The translations under genes were made by a program, and so were the position numbers. From NCBI GenBank assembly GCA_002403295.1, contig DHHN01000072.1, forward strand, positions 65,213 to 75,027: a DNA stretch of 9,815 nucleotides, read 5' to 3'. The notes beneath the pieces were generated by a model. It was not told the origin of the DNA. It searched no databases and worked only from the letters and a program-made list of their open reading frames with translations. This document shows positions 1 to 6,549 of this stretch, in pieces. Position 1 is the first letter of the stretch. Each line of letters opens with the position of its first letter. This DNA is from a bacterium UBP1_UBA4771 (GTDB lineage: Bacteria; Krumholzibacteriota; Krumholzibacteriia; Krumholzibacteriales; Krumholzibacteriaceae).

Positions 1-621
1 GCCCTTCGGCGTCCCGAAATGCTCGAGGTGAGCCGTGCCGATGTTCGTGACGACGCCGATGAAAGGCTTCGCGATCTCGCAGAGCGCCCGAATCTCCTTG
101 CGGTGGTTCGCGCCCATCTCCGTAACGCAGATCTCCTCGCCGCCGCCCATGCCGAGCAGCGTCAGCGGCAGCCCGATGTGGTTGTTGAGGTTGCCGGGCG
201 TGGCGTGCACGGCGAAGCTGCGGGCGAGGATCGCCGCGGCGAGATCCTTCGTCCCCGTCTTCCCGGAGCTTCCCGTGATCGCGATGACGCGCGGGTTCAC
301 CCGCTCCCGCCACGCGGCGGCGAGCGCCTGAAGGCCCGCGAGCGTGTCGGGCACGTCGAACACCGCGACGCCGCCGGCCGCGGCGGCCGCTTCGGCGCGC
401 CGCGCGGTCGAAACGAGGAGCGCTCCGGCGCCCTTCGCGACGGCCTCCCCGACGTACGCGTGCCCGTCCGAGCCGGCGCCGGCGAGGGCGACGAAGAGCG
501 CCCCGGCGCAGCCGCCGCGCGTATCGATCGATACGCCGACGATCGAGCCCGCTCCCGGATCCCCCCCGCGGTACCCGGCCCGGCGAAGAGCCTGCGCCAC
601 CCATGCGAAATCAGCTTTCAC
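1..621 (-). CDS. murF: UDP-N-acetylmuramoyl-tripeptide--D-alanyl-D-alanine ligase MurF (5' part, cut by window edge)
   Basis: MurF is the cytoplasmic ATP-dependent ligase that adds D-Ala-D-Ala to UDP-MurNAc-tripeptide, the last soluble step of stem-peptide synthesis. The 207 codons visible start at GTG 621-619 and run open off the left edge, so the C-terminal half is missing. The N-terminal substrate-binding domain has the Mur-ligase pattern VSIDTRG followed by ALFVALAG and SDGHAYVGEA. The ATP-binding P-loop ITGSSGKTGTKDL has its lysine near residue 121, and the SSGKTGTKD form is typical of MurF rather than MurE or MurD. Downstream come TPGNLNNHIGLPLTLL, EMGANHRKEI and VVTNIGTAHLEHFG, all MurF family signatures. 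The GTG start is supported by a GGAGG six bases upstream and overlaps the end of murE by 11 nt, so translation is probably coupled. Identity is secure; only the missing 3' part is unknown. Confidence 0.96.
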   Translation of the reverse strand, partial: MKADFAWVAQALRRAGYRGGDPGAGSIVGVSIDTRGGCAGALFVALAGAGSDGHAYVGEAVAKGAGALLVSTARRAEAAAAAGGVAVFDVPDTLAGLQALAAAWRERVNPRVIAITGSSGKTGTKDLAAAILARSFAVHATPGNLNNHIGLPLTLLGMGGGEEICVTEMGANHRKEIRALCEIAKPFIGVVTNIGTAHLEHFGTPKG

Positions 622-2095
622 CGACGGCCTCCGTCCGCGCGAGCGCCTCCCGGGCCTCGGCCGCGTCGTTGAAGGGAATGCGCCTGCCGTCGAGGATTTG
701 CTCGTTCTCGTGTCCCTTTCCCGCGATGACGACGATGTCGCCCTCCCGTCCCTCGCGGATCGCCTCATGGATCGCCTCGCGCCGGTCGCGAACGACTCGG
801 ACGGACGCGGCGCCGCTCCCCGCGCCGTCGAGAATCTCCTTCACGATCCGATCGGGATCCTCCGTGCGGGGGTTGTCGTCGGTGACGTAGACGATATCGC
901 TCAATTCGACCGCGATCCCTCCCATGATGGGGCGCTTCCCCCGGTCGCGGTCGCCGCCGCAGCCGAACACCGTTATGACGCGCCGCGGTCGCAGCTCGCG
1001 GCAGAACCGCAGAAGCTTCTCGAGGGCGTCCGGCGTATGCGCGTAATCCACGATCGCCGTCGGTCCCGCGCCGCCCGCGACGACCTGAAATCGTCCCGGC
1101 ACCGCGCTCACTCCCTCGAGCCCCCGCCGTATCGTGGCGACGTCGACGCCGAGCGCGTGCGCCGCGGCCGCCGCGGCGAGCGCGTTATATATGGAGAAGA
1201 CGCCGAGGAGCTTCAGCGACAGCCGCACGCGCTCCCCGCCGACGACGAGATCGAAATTCGTGGCGCGCAGGCTCGCGTCGATCCGTTCCGCGCGAACCGC
1301 CGCCCCGGCGCCGAGACCGAACGACACGCTCGGACCGGCGAAGCGGCCCGCGACGCCGGCCACCGCGGGATCGTCGGCGTTCCATGCGAGCGTTCCGGGG
1401 CGCTTGCGGCGTCCGGGGGCGTCGAGCGTCCGGACGAATCGCTCCTTCGCCTCGACGTACCGCTCGAACGTCCCGTGATAATCGAGATGATCGCGCGTGG
1501 CGTTCGTGAACGCCCCGACGTCGAACTCGAGCCCGTGGATCCTGCCCTGCGCCGCGGCGTGGGAGCTCACCTCCATGACGACGGCGCGGCAGCCCTGCGC
1601 GACGAACTCCGCGATCATCCGGTGGAGATCGACCGCGCCGGGCGTCGTGTTGCCCGCGGCGGCGAGGGCGCCGCCGGCGCCGTAGCCGACGGTGCCGATG
1701 ATGCCGCACGCGCCGAGGCCGGCTTCGAGTATCGACCGGAGGAGAAACGCGCTCGAGGTCTTGCCGTTCGTCCCGGTGATGCCGGCGAGCGCGATCCCGG
1801 AGGCGGGATCGCCGTAGAAACGCCTCGCGGCGAGCGCCGCGGCGAGCGCGCTGTCCTCGACGACGAGCGCGGGAAGGGCGCTTGCCGCCGGACGTTCGAC
1901 GATGAGCGCGGCCGCGCCGGCGCGCTCCGCCTCCCCGATGAAGGCGTGTCCGTCGGCGGCGCTTCCCGCGATCGCGACAAAACACGAGCCGGGCTTCACC
2001 GCACGCGAATCCGCCGCGACCCCCGACACCTCGACGTCGCTCCAGTTGATGCGGTCCTTGACCGCGATATCCGCGACGAGCTCCGAGAGCCTCAC
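611..2095 (-). CDS. murE: UDP-N-acetylmuramoyl-L-alanyl-D-glutamate--2,6-diaminopimelate ligase MurE
   Basis: Cytoplasmic Mur ligase that adds the third residue to UDP-MurNAc-L-Ala-D-Glu. The 494 codons match the usual family length. Visible in order: an N-terminal UDP-binding domain with the pattern ADSRAVKPGSCFVAI (about 28-42) and DGHAF (48-52); the P-loop GITGTNGKT (105-113, K112); GNTTPG (148-153); EVSSHA (175-180); TNATRDHLDYHG (197-208); and YVEAKERF (213-220), whose K217 is the expected carbamylated lysine. VDYAHTPDALEK (349-360) is followed by FGCGGDRDRGKR (377-388) and DNPRTEDP (407-414). In this family DNPR marks meso-DAP-adding enzymes, whereas lysine-adding ones usually differ here, so meso-DAP is the inferred substrate. 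The GTG start at 2095 gives a GTGA overlap with the ftsI stop. The open frame continues far upstream, but that part is only an antisense-free shadow of ftsI coding sequence in another frame. Confidence 0.97.
   Translation of the reverse strand: MRLSELVADIAVKDRINWSDVEVSGVAADSRAVKPGSCFVAIAGSAADGHAFIGEAERAGAAALIVERPAASALPALVVEDSALAAALAARRFYGDPASGIALAGITGTNGKTSSAFLLRSILEAGLGACGIIGTVGYGAGGALAAAGNTTPGAVDLHRMIAEFVAQGCRAVVMEVSSHAAAQGRIHGLEFDVGAFTNATRDHLDYHGTFERYVEAKERFVRTLDAPGRRKRPGTLAWNADDPAVAGVAGRFAGPSVSFGLGAGAAVRAERIDASLRATNFDLVVGGERVRLSLKLLGVFSIYNALAAAAAAHALGVDVATIRRGLEGVSAVPGRFQVVAGGAGPTAIVDYAHTPDALEKLLRFCRELRPRRVITVFGCGGDRDRGKRPIMGGIAVELSDIVYVTDDNPRTEDPDRIVKEILDGAGSGAASVRVVRDRREAIHEAIREGREGDIVVIAGKGHENEQILDGRRIPFNDAAEAREALARTEAVGES
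622..632 (-). promoter_or_regulatory. Ribosome binding site of murF
   Basis: The minus strand reads GGAGG (632-628), then six bases (CCGTCG), then GTG at 621. This full Shine-Dalgarno match inside the end of murE decides in favour of the GTG start over the in-frame GTG at codon 8. Confidence 0.8.
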
Positions 2096-4242
2096 GTTCC
2101 GGCTCCAATCGCCGCCGCCGCGCTCGAGATCGCTCGATTCCCGGGACGCGGGGCGCAGTGTATGACGACGGTTCCACCGGGGCGGAGCGTTTTGCCGGCC
2201 GCCGGCTCCTGCCTCGCGACGACTCCATGCCCGCGCACCGCGCAGTCGAATCCGCGGCCGAGGAGCATGCAGCGCGCCTCGCGGAGCGAAAGCCCCGCCA
2301 CGTCGGGCACCGCCGCTTGCGTCTCCCCCGCCGGACGCTCGGGTCTCACGAGGAGCGACACGCGATCCGAGCGGCCGATGAACGTGCCGGGATCCGGGGT
2401 CTGCGAATAGACGACGCCCGGGAGATTCGGACAATCGAGGACGATGCCGCTCTTCGCCGCGAGATCGGCCGCCTCCGCGGCGGATAGCCGCAGGAAGCTC
2501 GGCACCCGGGTCTTTTTCGATCGCTCTCTCGGGAGCGCCACGGTGGAGACGTTCTCCGACGAGAGCATGTCGGTCGAGAGGTGAATGCCTTCGATGATCT
2601 TGCCGAAGACGACGGCCGCCGACGTGCTCCCCCACCAGAACGGACTCGCCGGTTCGTCGAGAACGACGAGGCACGCGAGGCGGGGCGCCTCCGCCGGGGC
2701 AAATCCGACGAAGCTCGTCACGAACTTGTCGTGCCGGTAGATGCCGTTTTCGATCTTCTGCGAGGTGCCCGTCTTGCCGGCGACGGCGATGCCGTCGACC
2801 GCCGCTTTCACGCCGGTCCCCTCGATGACGACCCCGCGGCAGAAATCGATCATCGTGCGCGCCGTTTCTTCCGAGAAGACGCGGCGGATCGTGACGGGCG
2901 GCACGCGCTTGACGACGTCGCCGGAGGCGGTCCGCGCGCCGAGCGCGATGCGCGGCGCCATCAGCACGCCGCCGTTCGCGAGCGCGCAGTACGACATGAT
3001 CATCTGGAGCGGCGTGACGCCGATCTCGTGCCCGATCGCGATGCTCGGCAGCGACCGCATCGACCACGAAGCGGGTTCGCGGACCGTTCCACGCGACTCG
3101 GCGGGCAGGTCGATGCCGGTCCGTCCCGCGAAACCGAAGCGCAGGATGTACCGGTAGAAGTCCTCGCGATCGGTTCCCTGCGCCGCCTTTATCGTGCAGA
3201 TGTTGCTCGAATGGACGAACGTCTGCTTGAGCGTGAGCCAACCGTACGGGTGATCGTCCCGGATCGTCCCCCAGTCGAAGACGGACGTGCCGTTGTCCCC
3301 GAAAAAGGTGTCCTGCGGGCGGGCCTTCTTCGTTTCGATCAGGTACGAATGCGTGATGAGCTTGAAGGTCGAGCCGGGCTCGTAGATGCAGTTGATCGAG
3401 CGGAGCGCGAACCCGTCGGCGATTCGCCGGTCGCGGGAGAACCTGCGGTCGGGCTTCTCGGCGATCGCGAGGATGTCCCCCGTCGCGGGATCCGCGACGA
3501 TGGCGATTCCGCCGGCGGCCCGGTAGCGATCGACCGCCTGCGCGAGCTCGAAATCGACGATCGCCTGGACGCGCGTATCGATCGTGAGCTGGAGATCGGC
3601 CCCGGCGAGCGCTTTCCGCCCGGGCGCGTTCACGGGCTTGTATCCGCGGCGGGTGCCCGAGATCCTGCTCTCGAGCACCCAGCCGTCGAGGCCGCCGAGG
3701 ACGCCCTGGAAACCCGATTCGATTCCCGCGATCCCCTTGCCGGAGCCGTCGATCGCGCCGACGAGCTGCGGGGGAAGCGACTCAAAAGGATAGAGGCGGT
3801 CGTGGTTCGGATCGAGGCGCACGCCTGCGAGCGATGAGAGCGTGGATACCTGATTGTCAGTCAGGTGGAGGTCCCTGCCGAGCAGGACGTAGTGGGAAGA
3901 GCGATTCCCGGTGAGTCTGCGGCGCAGTTCTTTTTGGGTGAGAGCGCACGCCTCGGCCAGACACGCGACCGCCTTTTTCTTCTCTATCGGAAAATGCGCC
4001 GGCGTCACGCCGACGTCGTAGCTCCATCGGGTCACCGCGAGCGGGAAGCCGTTGCGGTCGAAGATGTGCCCGCGGCGGGCGGGAATGAGCTTGTGTTCGA
4101 TTTGATGCTGCTTCGCCTGCTCGACGTACTGCCGGTGATTGACGATCTGGATATCGACGAGACGCCAGACGAGGACGCCGACGATCGCCGCGACGGTGAT
4201 CGAGAGCGCCCGCAGACGCCGTTTGGAGCGCAGCTCCGTCAT
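2092..4242 (-). CDS. ftsI: Peptidoglycan D,D-transpeptidase FtsI (class B PBP) with two PASTA domains
   Basis: Septal transpeptidase that crosslinks peptidoglycan during division, anchored in the inner membrane by one N-terminal helix (about residues 11-28) with the bulk outside the cytoplasm. The 716-residue protein shows the dimerization-domain signature ARRGHIFDRNG (55-65), then the transpeptidase motifs: S291-T-F-K294 (within YEPGSTFKLIT), S345-S-N347 and K490-T-G492 (AGKTGTSQK). All three catalytic motifs are intact. The tail carries two PASTA repeats, about 578-634 (VPSFLRLSAAEAADLA onward) and 644-698 (VPDVAGLSLREARCML onward), which is why the protein is longer than E. coli FtsI. The ATG at 4242 overlaps the ftsL stop as ATGA, and GAGGA lies seven bases upstream. 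Placement between ftsL and murE is the classic dcw position and supports FtsI over an elongation PBP2 or SpoVD role. Confidence 0.95.
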   Translation of the reverse strand: MTELRSKRRLRALSITVAAIVGVLVWRLVDIQIVNHRQYVEQAKQHQIEHKLIPARRGHIFDRNGFPLAVTRWSYDVGVTPAHFPIEKKKAVACLAEACALTQKELRRRLTGNRSSHYVLLGRDLHLTDNQVSTLSSLAGVRLDPNHDRLYPFESLPPQLVGAIDGSGKGIAGIESGFQGVLGGLDGWVLESRISGTRRGYKPVNAPGRKALAGADLQLTIDTRVQAIVDFELAQAVDRYRAAGGIAIVADPATGDILAIAEKPDRRFSRDRRIADGFALRSINCIYEPGSTFKLITHSYLIETKKARPQDTFFGDNGTSVFDWGTIRDDHPYGWLTLKQTFVHSSNICTIKAAQGTDREDFYRYILRFGFAGRTGIDLPAESRGTVREPASWSMRSLPSIAIGHEIGVTPLQMIMSYCALANGGVLMAPRIALGARTASGDVVKRVPPVTIRRVFSEETARTMIDFCRGVVIEGTGVKAAVDGIAVAGKTGTSQKIENGIYRHDKFVTSFVGFAPAEAPRLACLVVLDEPASPFWWGSTSAAVVFGKIIEGIHLSTDMLSSENVSTVALPRERSKKTRVPSFLRLSAAEAADLAAKSGIVLDCPNLPGVVYSQTPDPGTFIGRSDRVSLLVRPERPAGETQAAVPDVAGLSLREARCMLLGRGFDCAVRGHGVVARQEPAAGKTLRPGGTVVIHCAPRPGNRAISSAAAAIGAGT
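2096..2106 (-). promoter_or_regulatory. Ribosome binding site of murE
   Basis: GGAG at 2106-2103 lies seven bases before GTG 2095. It supports this start, which also matches the family N-terminus (MRLSELVADI), over any codon further upstream within ftsI. Confidence 0.7.
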
Positions 4243-4664
4243 CGCGCCATCCTCGATTCGGGTCGCGGCGCGAACTCGAGCAACCGGTCGATGTCGGCCT
4301 CCGCCCAGGCGGGCTCGCCGTCCGCCTTTCGGCCGGCCTTTACGGCGAGGCGCTCCACGTCCTCGCCGGATCCCGGGCGCATGCCGAGTCCGAGGGCGAG
4401 CGGCACGATCCGCGACGGCGCCGCGAGCTCGTTGTACCGCGACATGAGACCCACGTTTCGCTCCATGAGCGCCTCGACCCGCTCGTTCGCCGCGTCGATC
4501 TCGGTCGAGATGTTGAAGGAGCAGACGTGGAGCGATATGTACAGGAGCACGAGCGTCGAGAACGAACCGAGGAGAACGATGAACTGGAGCGGCGAGACGC
4601 GCCCCTCGAGCACCCGTTTCGCGAAACCGTGGAATCCGGACCGACCGCCCTCACACGAGCTCAT
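4239..4664 (-). CDS. ftsL: FtsL-like cell division protein
   Basis: Small bitopic division protein of 141 residues; in the FtsQLB complex FtsL helps activate FtsW-FtsI at the septum. Sequence identity in this family is very low, so the call rests on architecture and position. There is a short basic cytoplasmic N-terminus (to about residue 25), one transmembrane helix (about 26-48, starting LQFIVLLGSFSTLVLLYISL) and a heptad-like region (about 51-82) predicted to be coiled coil. Next comes PSRIVPLALGLGM (83-95), resembling the RIE..A...LGM element common in FtsL and DivIC proteins. The C-terminal tail (about 96-141) is charged and unassigned. ATG 4664 sits within the last codons of rsmH (14-nt overlap), with GAGGG six bases upstream. 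The gene lies exactly between rsmH and ftsI, where ftsL is normally found. Confidence 0.85.
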   Translation of the reverse strand: MSSCEGGRSGFHGFAKRVLEGRVSPLQFIVLLGSFSTLVLLYISLHVCSFNISTEIDAANERVEALMERNVGLMSRYNELAAPSRIVPLALGLGMRPGSGEDVERLAVKAGRKADGEPAWAEADIDRLLEFAPRPESRMAR

Positions 4665-5583
4665 GCGACACCCTCTCTCCCGCGCGGAGCCGCGCGCTCC
4701 GCGACCGTGCGTTTCGTTCGATCTCTTCCGGCGACGGCCGAAGGGCGCCCCGGGCGAGGAGCCGCAGCCGCGGCGCGCGTCCGCAGCGGCACTGCGGAAA
4801 ATCGGCCGGACAGACGCAGCCCCGCTCCTCCCGCCGGAAGAAGCGCTTCACGATGCGATCCTCGAGCGAATGATACGAGATGACGACGATCCGGCCGCCG
4901 GGAACGAGCGCGGACAGCGCCTCGGGAAGCGCGGCCTCGAGATGCTCGAGCTCGCCGTTCGCCCAGATGCGGAGCGCCTGAAACACGCGGGAGAGCGTGC
5001 CGAAGCGATCCCGCGCCGGGGCGGCGGCGGCCACGCAGTCCCGAAGGGCCGCGGTCGTCGAGAGCTCCTGCCGCGCCCGCCGACGGACGATCTCCCGCGC
5101 GATCGCGCGGGAGCGGCGCTCTTCTCCATACTCCCGAATGATCCGTCCCACGTCCCGTTCCTCCGCCGTCGCGAGAAACTCCCGCACCGACCGGCCGTCC
5201 GGCCCCATCGCCATGTCGAGCGGGCCGTCGATCATGTAGCTGAATCCCCGCGCCGCGTCCGCGAGCTGAAAGGAAGAAACCCCGAGGTCGAGGAGCACGC
5301 CGTCCGCGGGGCGCCCCGCGGCGAGCCGGGCGAGATCCCGGAAGTTGCCCCGGACGAGCCGCACGCGCTCCGCGAAGGGCGCGAGACGCCGCCCGGCGAT
5401 CTCGATCGCCGCCGGATCCCGATCGATCCCGAGAAGCGAGAGCCTCTCCCCGCCCCGCCGGAGGATCGCCTCCGCGTGGCCTCCCATCCCCACCGTGCCG
5501 TCCACGAAGAATCCGTTCCGGTTCGCGACGAGCAGCGACGAGGCCTCCTCGGCCATCACCGGTATATGCAGCTCTTCGGACAT
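4651..5583 (-). CDS. rsmH: 16S rRNA (cytosine(1402)-N4)-methyltransferase RsmH (MraW)
   Basis: SAM-dependent enzyme that N4-methylates C1402 of 16S rRNA in the ribosomal P-site region. It is 310 residues long, the normal size. Motifs in order: HIPVM (6-10); SAM-binding DGTVGMGGHAEAIL (28-41); LGIDRDP (51-57); GNFRDL (79-84); DGVLLDLGVSS (94-104); GPLDMAM (120-126); FQALRIWANGELEHLE (201-216); and SYHSLEDRIVK (236-246). A C-terminal cysteine cluster (C256, C258, C265, C267) matches the common CxC...CxC element of the family. The ATG at 5583 fits the conserved N-terminus, but a GGAGA touches the start codon directly, closer than usual. The in-frame GTG at 5595, which overlaps the STAS stop as GTGA, would add only four residues and is an alternative start. 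Identity is very secure. Confidence 0.97.
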   Translation of the reverse strand: MSEELHIPVMAEEASSLLVANRNGFFVDGTVGMGGHAEAILRRGGERLSLLGIDRDPAAIEIAGRRLAPFAERVRLVRGNFRDLARLAAGRPADGVLLDLGVSSFQLADAARGFSYMIDGPLDMAMGPDGRSVREFLATAEERDVGRIIREYGEERRSRAIAREIVRRRARQELSTTAALRDCVAAAAPARDRFGTLSRVFQALRIWANGELEHLEAALPEALSALVPGGRIVVISYHSLEDRIVKRFFRREERGCVCPADFPQCRCGRAPRLRLLARGALRPSPEEIERNARSRSARLRAGERVSHELV

Positions 5584-5591
5584 TCTCCATG

Positions 5592-5969
5592 TCACTTGCC
5601 GCCGGCGGGGAGCGCCGCCGGCGAGGGGCCCAGCTTTCCCCGCTCGGCGGCGATGTACCGCAGCGCCTTTTTCCAGTCGGGAAACACGTCGAAGATGCGC
5701 CGCCGCGAGACGAACGCGAAGATGTCGAGGATGTAATCGCTCAACCCGCACAGCAGCACGCACGCTCCGTCGGGGCAACCGTCCTCGAGCACGCCGAAGG
5801 CGCGGAAATCGACGTGCACCACGTTCTCGAAATCGAGGATGAAACAGCCGCGGCGGCACGTTTCCGTCTCCTGGAGCGTGCGCAGAAGCACGAGGGCGTC
5901 ATCCCGATCGACGACGCCCGCGAGCTTCCAGATGCCGATGCCACCCTTATCGGACCGGTAAACCCTCAT
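5592..5969 (-). CDS. STAS-domain protein inserted between mraZ and rsmH
   Basis: A 125-residue soluble protein that looks like a single STAS domain, the fold of anti-sigma-factor antagonists such as SpoIIAA. Visible elements: a first strand GIWKLAGVVDRDDA (about 12-25); a central strand and turn CFILDFENVVHVDFRAFGVL (42-61), equivalent to the family pattern 'vvlDls.v.fiDssGl.vL'; a strand VLLCGLSDYILDIFAF (71-86); and RRRIFDVFPDWKKAL (89-103), resembling the usual 'l..lf.i..s..eAl' end. In the family turn D-S-S-G the second serine is phosphorylated by an anti-sigma kinase. Here the turn reads D54-F-R-A, so that site is absent and a classical partner-switch role is doubtful. Five cysteines (38, 42, 65, 70, 74) are unusual for so short a protein. 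ATG 5969 follows AGGGA (5980-5976) by six bases and lies 9 nt after mraZ. STAS assignment is by pattern, not search; function is unknown. Confidence 0.75.
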   Translation of the reverse strand: MRVYRSDKGGIGIWKLAGVVDRDDALVLLRTLQETETCRRGCFILDFENVVHVDFRAFGVLEDGCPDGACVLLCGLSDYILDIFAFVSRRRIFDVFPDWKKALRYIAAERGKLGPSPAALPAGGK

Positions 5970-5978
5970 GTGAAATCC

Positions 5979-6464
5979 CTATGGCTCGAAGGTGCCGCCG
6001 AAGAAGCCCTCGAGCGCCTCGTCCCTCACCGGACGGTAGTCGTCGCGTCTCCAGATCTCCATGTACTCGAGCTCGCCGCTCACGACGAGTTCCTTCGCGT
6101 TTCCGAGCACCTCGAGAAAATCGGGAGACAGCTGGACGCGGCCGAACCTGTCGATCCGCAGCTGCTCCGACTCGTTGCTGTAGAACCGGATGAGGCGGCG
6201 CTTCTCGGCGCCCGGCTCGAGCGAGCGCAGCCGCGCGATGATCTTCGCGAAATACTCGAGCGAGTAGAGGGCGAGGCAGTTGCGGTGATCCTTCGCCCGG
6301 CAGATGACGAGGTGACGGGTTCCGGAAGCGTCCTCATTGATGAGGCGGCGGAAGTTCTTCGGGATCGTGAGCCGGTTCTTTCCGTCGAGGGTGCAGGAAT
6401 GCTTCCCCATGAAATCCCGGCCGGAGCTTCCGATTTCGGTCGATGGCACCTTGGCGTTTTCCAT
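5979..6464 (-). CDS. mraZ: Transcriptional regulator MraZ
   Basis: MraZ is a DNA-binding protein with two AbrB-like swapped-hairpin modules that assembles as a ring and controls the dcw promoter. Both family DxxxR signatures are present: LDGKNRLTIP (D27, R31) and IDRFGRVQLSP (D105, R109), followed by the typical C-terminus ELVVSGELEYMEIW. The start is uncertain. ATG 6464 (161 aa) has GGGA upstream and gives about 16 residues before the canonical N-terminus. ATG 6410 (143 aa) begins MGKHSCTLDG but would drop the phenylalanine (F18) that aligns with the conserved second residue of the family. I prefer 6464 for that reason. The gene is first in the dcw operon, directly after a promoter containing three GTGGG repeats, which implies autoregulation. 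Confidence 0.94.
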   Translation of the reverse strand: MENAKVPSTEIGSSGRDFMGKHSCTLDGKNRLTIPKNFRRLINEDASGTRHLVICRAKDHRNCLALYSLEYFAKIIARLRSLEPGAEKRRLIRFYSNESEQLRIDRFGRVQLSPDFLEVLGNAKELVVSGELEYMEIWRRDDYRPVRDEALEGFFGGTFEP

Positions 6465-6517
6465 GCGAGTCCCGATCGCTATTTGAAATCATATTGCTCG
6501 ACAAAAGTAAATCGACC

Positions 6518-6542
6518 CCCACAATATCCCACAGTGCCCCAC
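6518..6542 (-). promoter_or_regulatory. Three GTGGG direct repeats: probable MraZ operator
   Basis: The minus strand contains GTGGG at 6542-6538, 6532-6528 and 6522-6518, an exact 10-bp period with 5-bp spacers (GCACT, ATATT). This is the arrangement known for MraZ-binding repeats (TGGGN units separated by 5 nt). Two copies fill the -35/-10 spacer and the third overlaps the end of the -10 hexamer, so bound MraZ would block RNA polymerase. The repeat pattern is read directly; binding by this MraZ is inferred from the adjacent gene and family knowledge. Confidence 0.88.
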
Positions 6543-6549
6543 CTGTCAA
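6521..6549 (-). promoter_or_regulatory. Sigma70-type promoter of the mraZ-dcw operon
   Basis: On the minus strand a perfect -35 hexamer TTGACA (6549-6544) is followed by exactly 17 bases and a -10 hexamer TATTGT (6526-6521, four of six matches to TATAAT). Transcription would begin near 6514-6512, about 50 nt before the mraZ ATG at 6464. It lies in the only intergenic gap of the window and in an AT-rich block, and an A-rich segment just upstream could help polymerase binding. No other comparable promoter was seen in the dcw genes, so it probably drives the entire cluster. Confidence 0.8.

Noticed and set aside
344..2410. Long plus-strand open frame (688 codons) opposite murF, murE and the end of ftsI
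   Set aside because: Its translation is a low-complexity Arg/Ala/Asp-rich sequence without any family pattern, and the opposite strand carries unmistakable Mur ligases. GC-rich codons remove stops on the opposite strand.
2096..3241. In-frame upstream extension of murE that would suggest a fused larger protein
   Set aside because: It overlaps ftsI in another frame, is Arg-rich, and the GTG at 2095 has a good ribosome binding site and the family N-terminus.
2581..3837. Plus-strand open frame (418 codons) opposite ftsI
   Set aside because: Arg/Asp-rich antisense shadow of intact transpeptidase motifs.
3865..5736. Plus-strand open frame (623 codons) opposite ftsI, ftsL and rsmH
   Set aside because: Shadow of well-identified minus-strand genes; composition is Arg/Pro-rich with no recognisable domain.
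6334..6549. 71-codon minus-strand open frame across the mraZ promoter
   Set aside because: It covers promoter, repeats and the start of mraZ in another frame; no family pattern, and transcription would start inside it.
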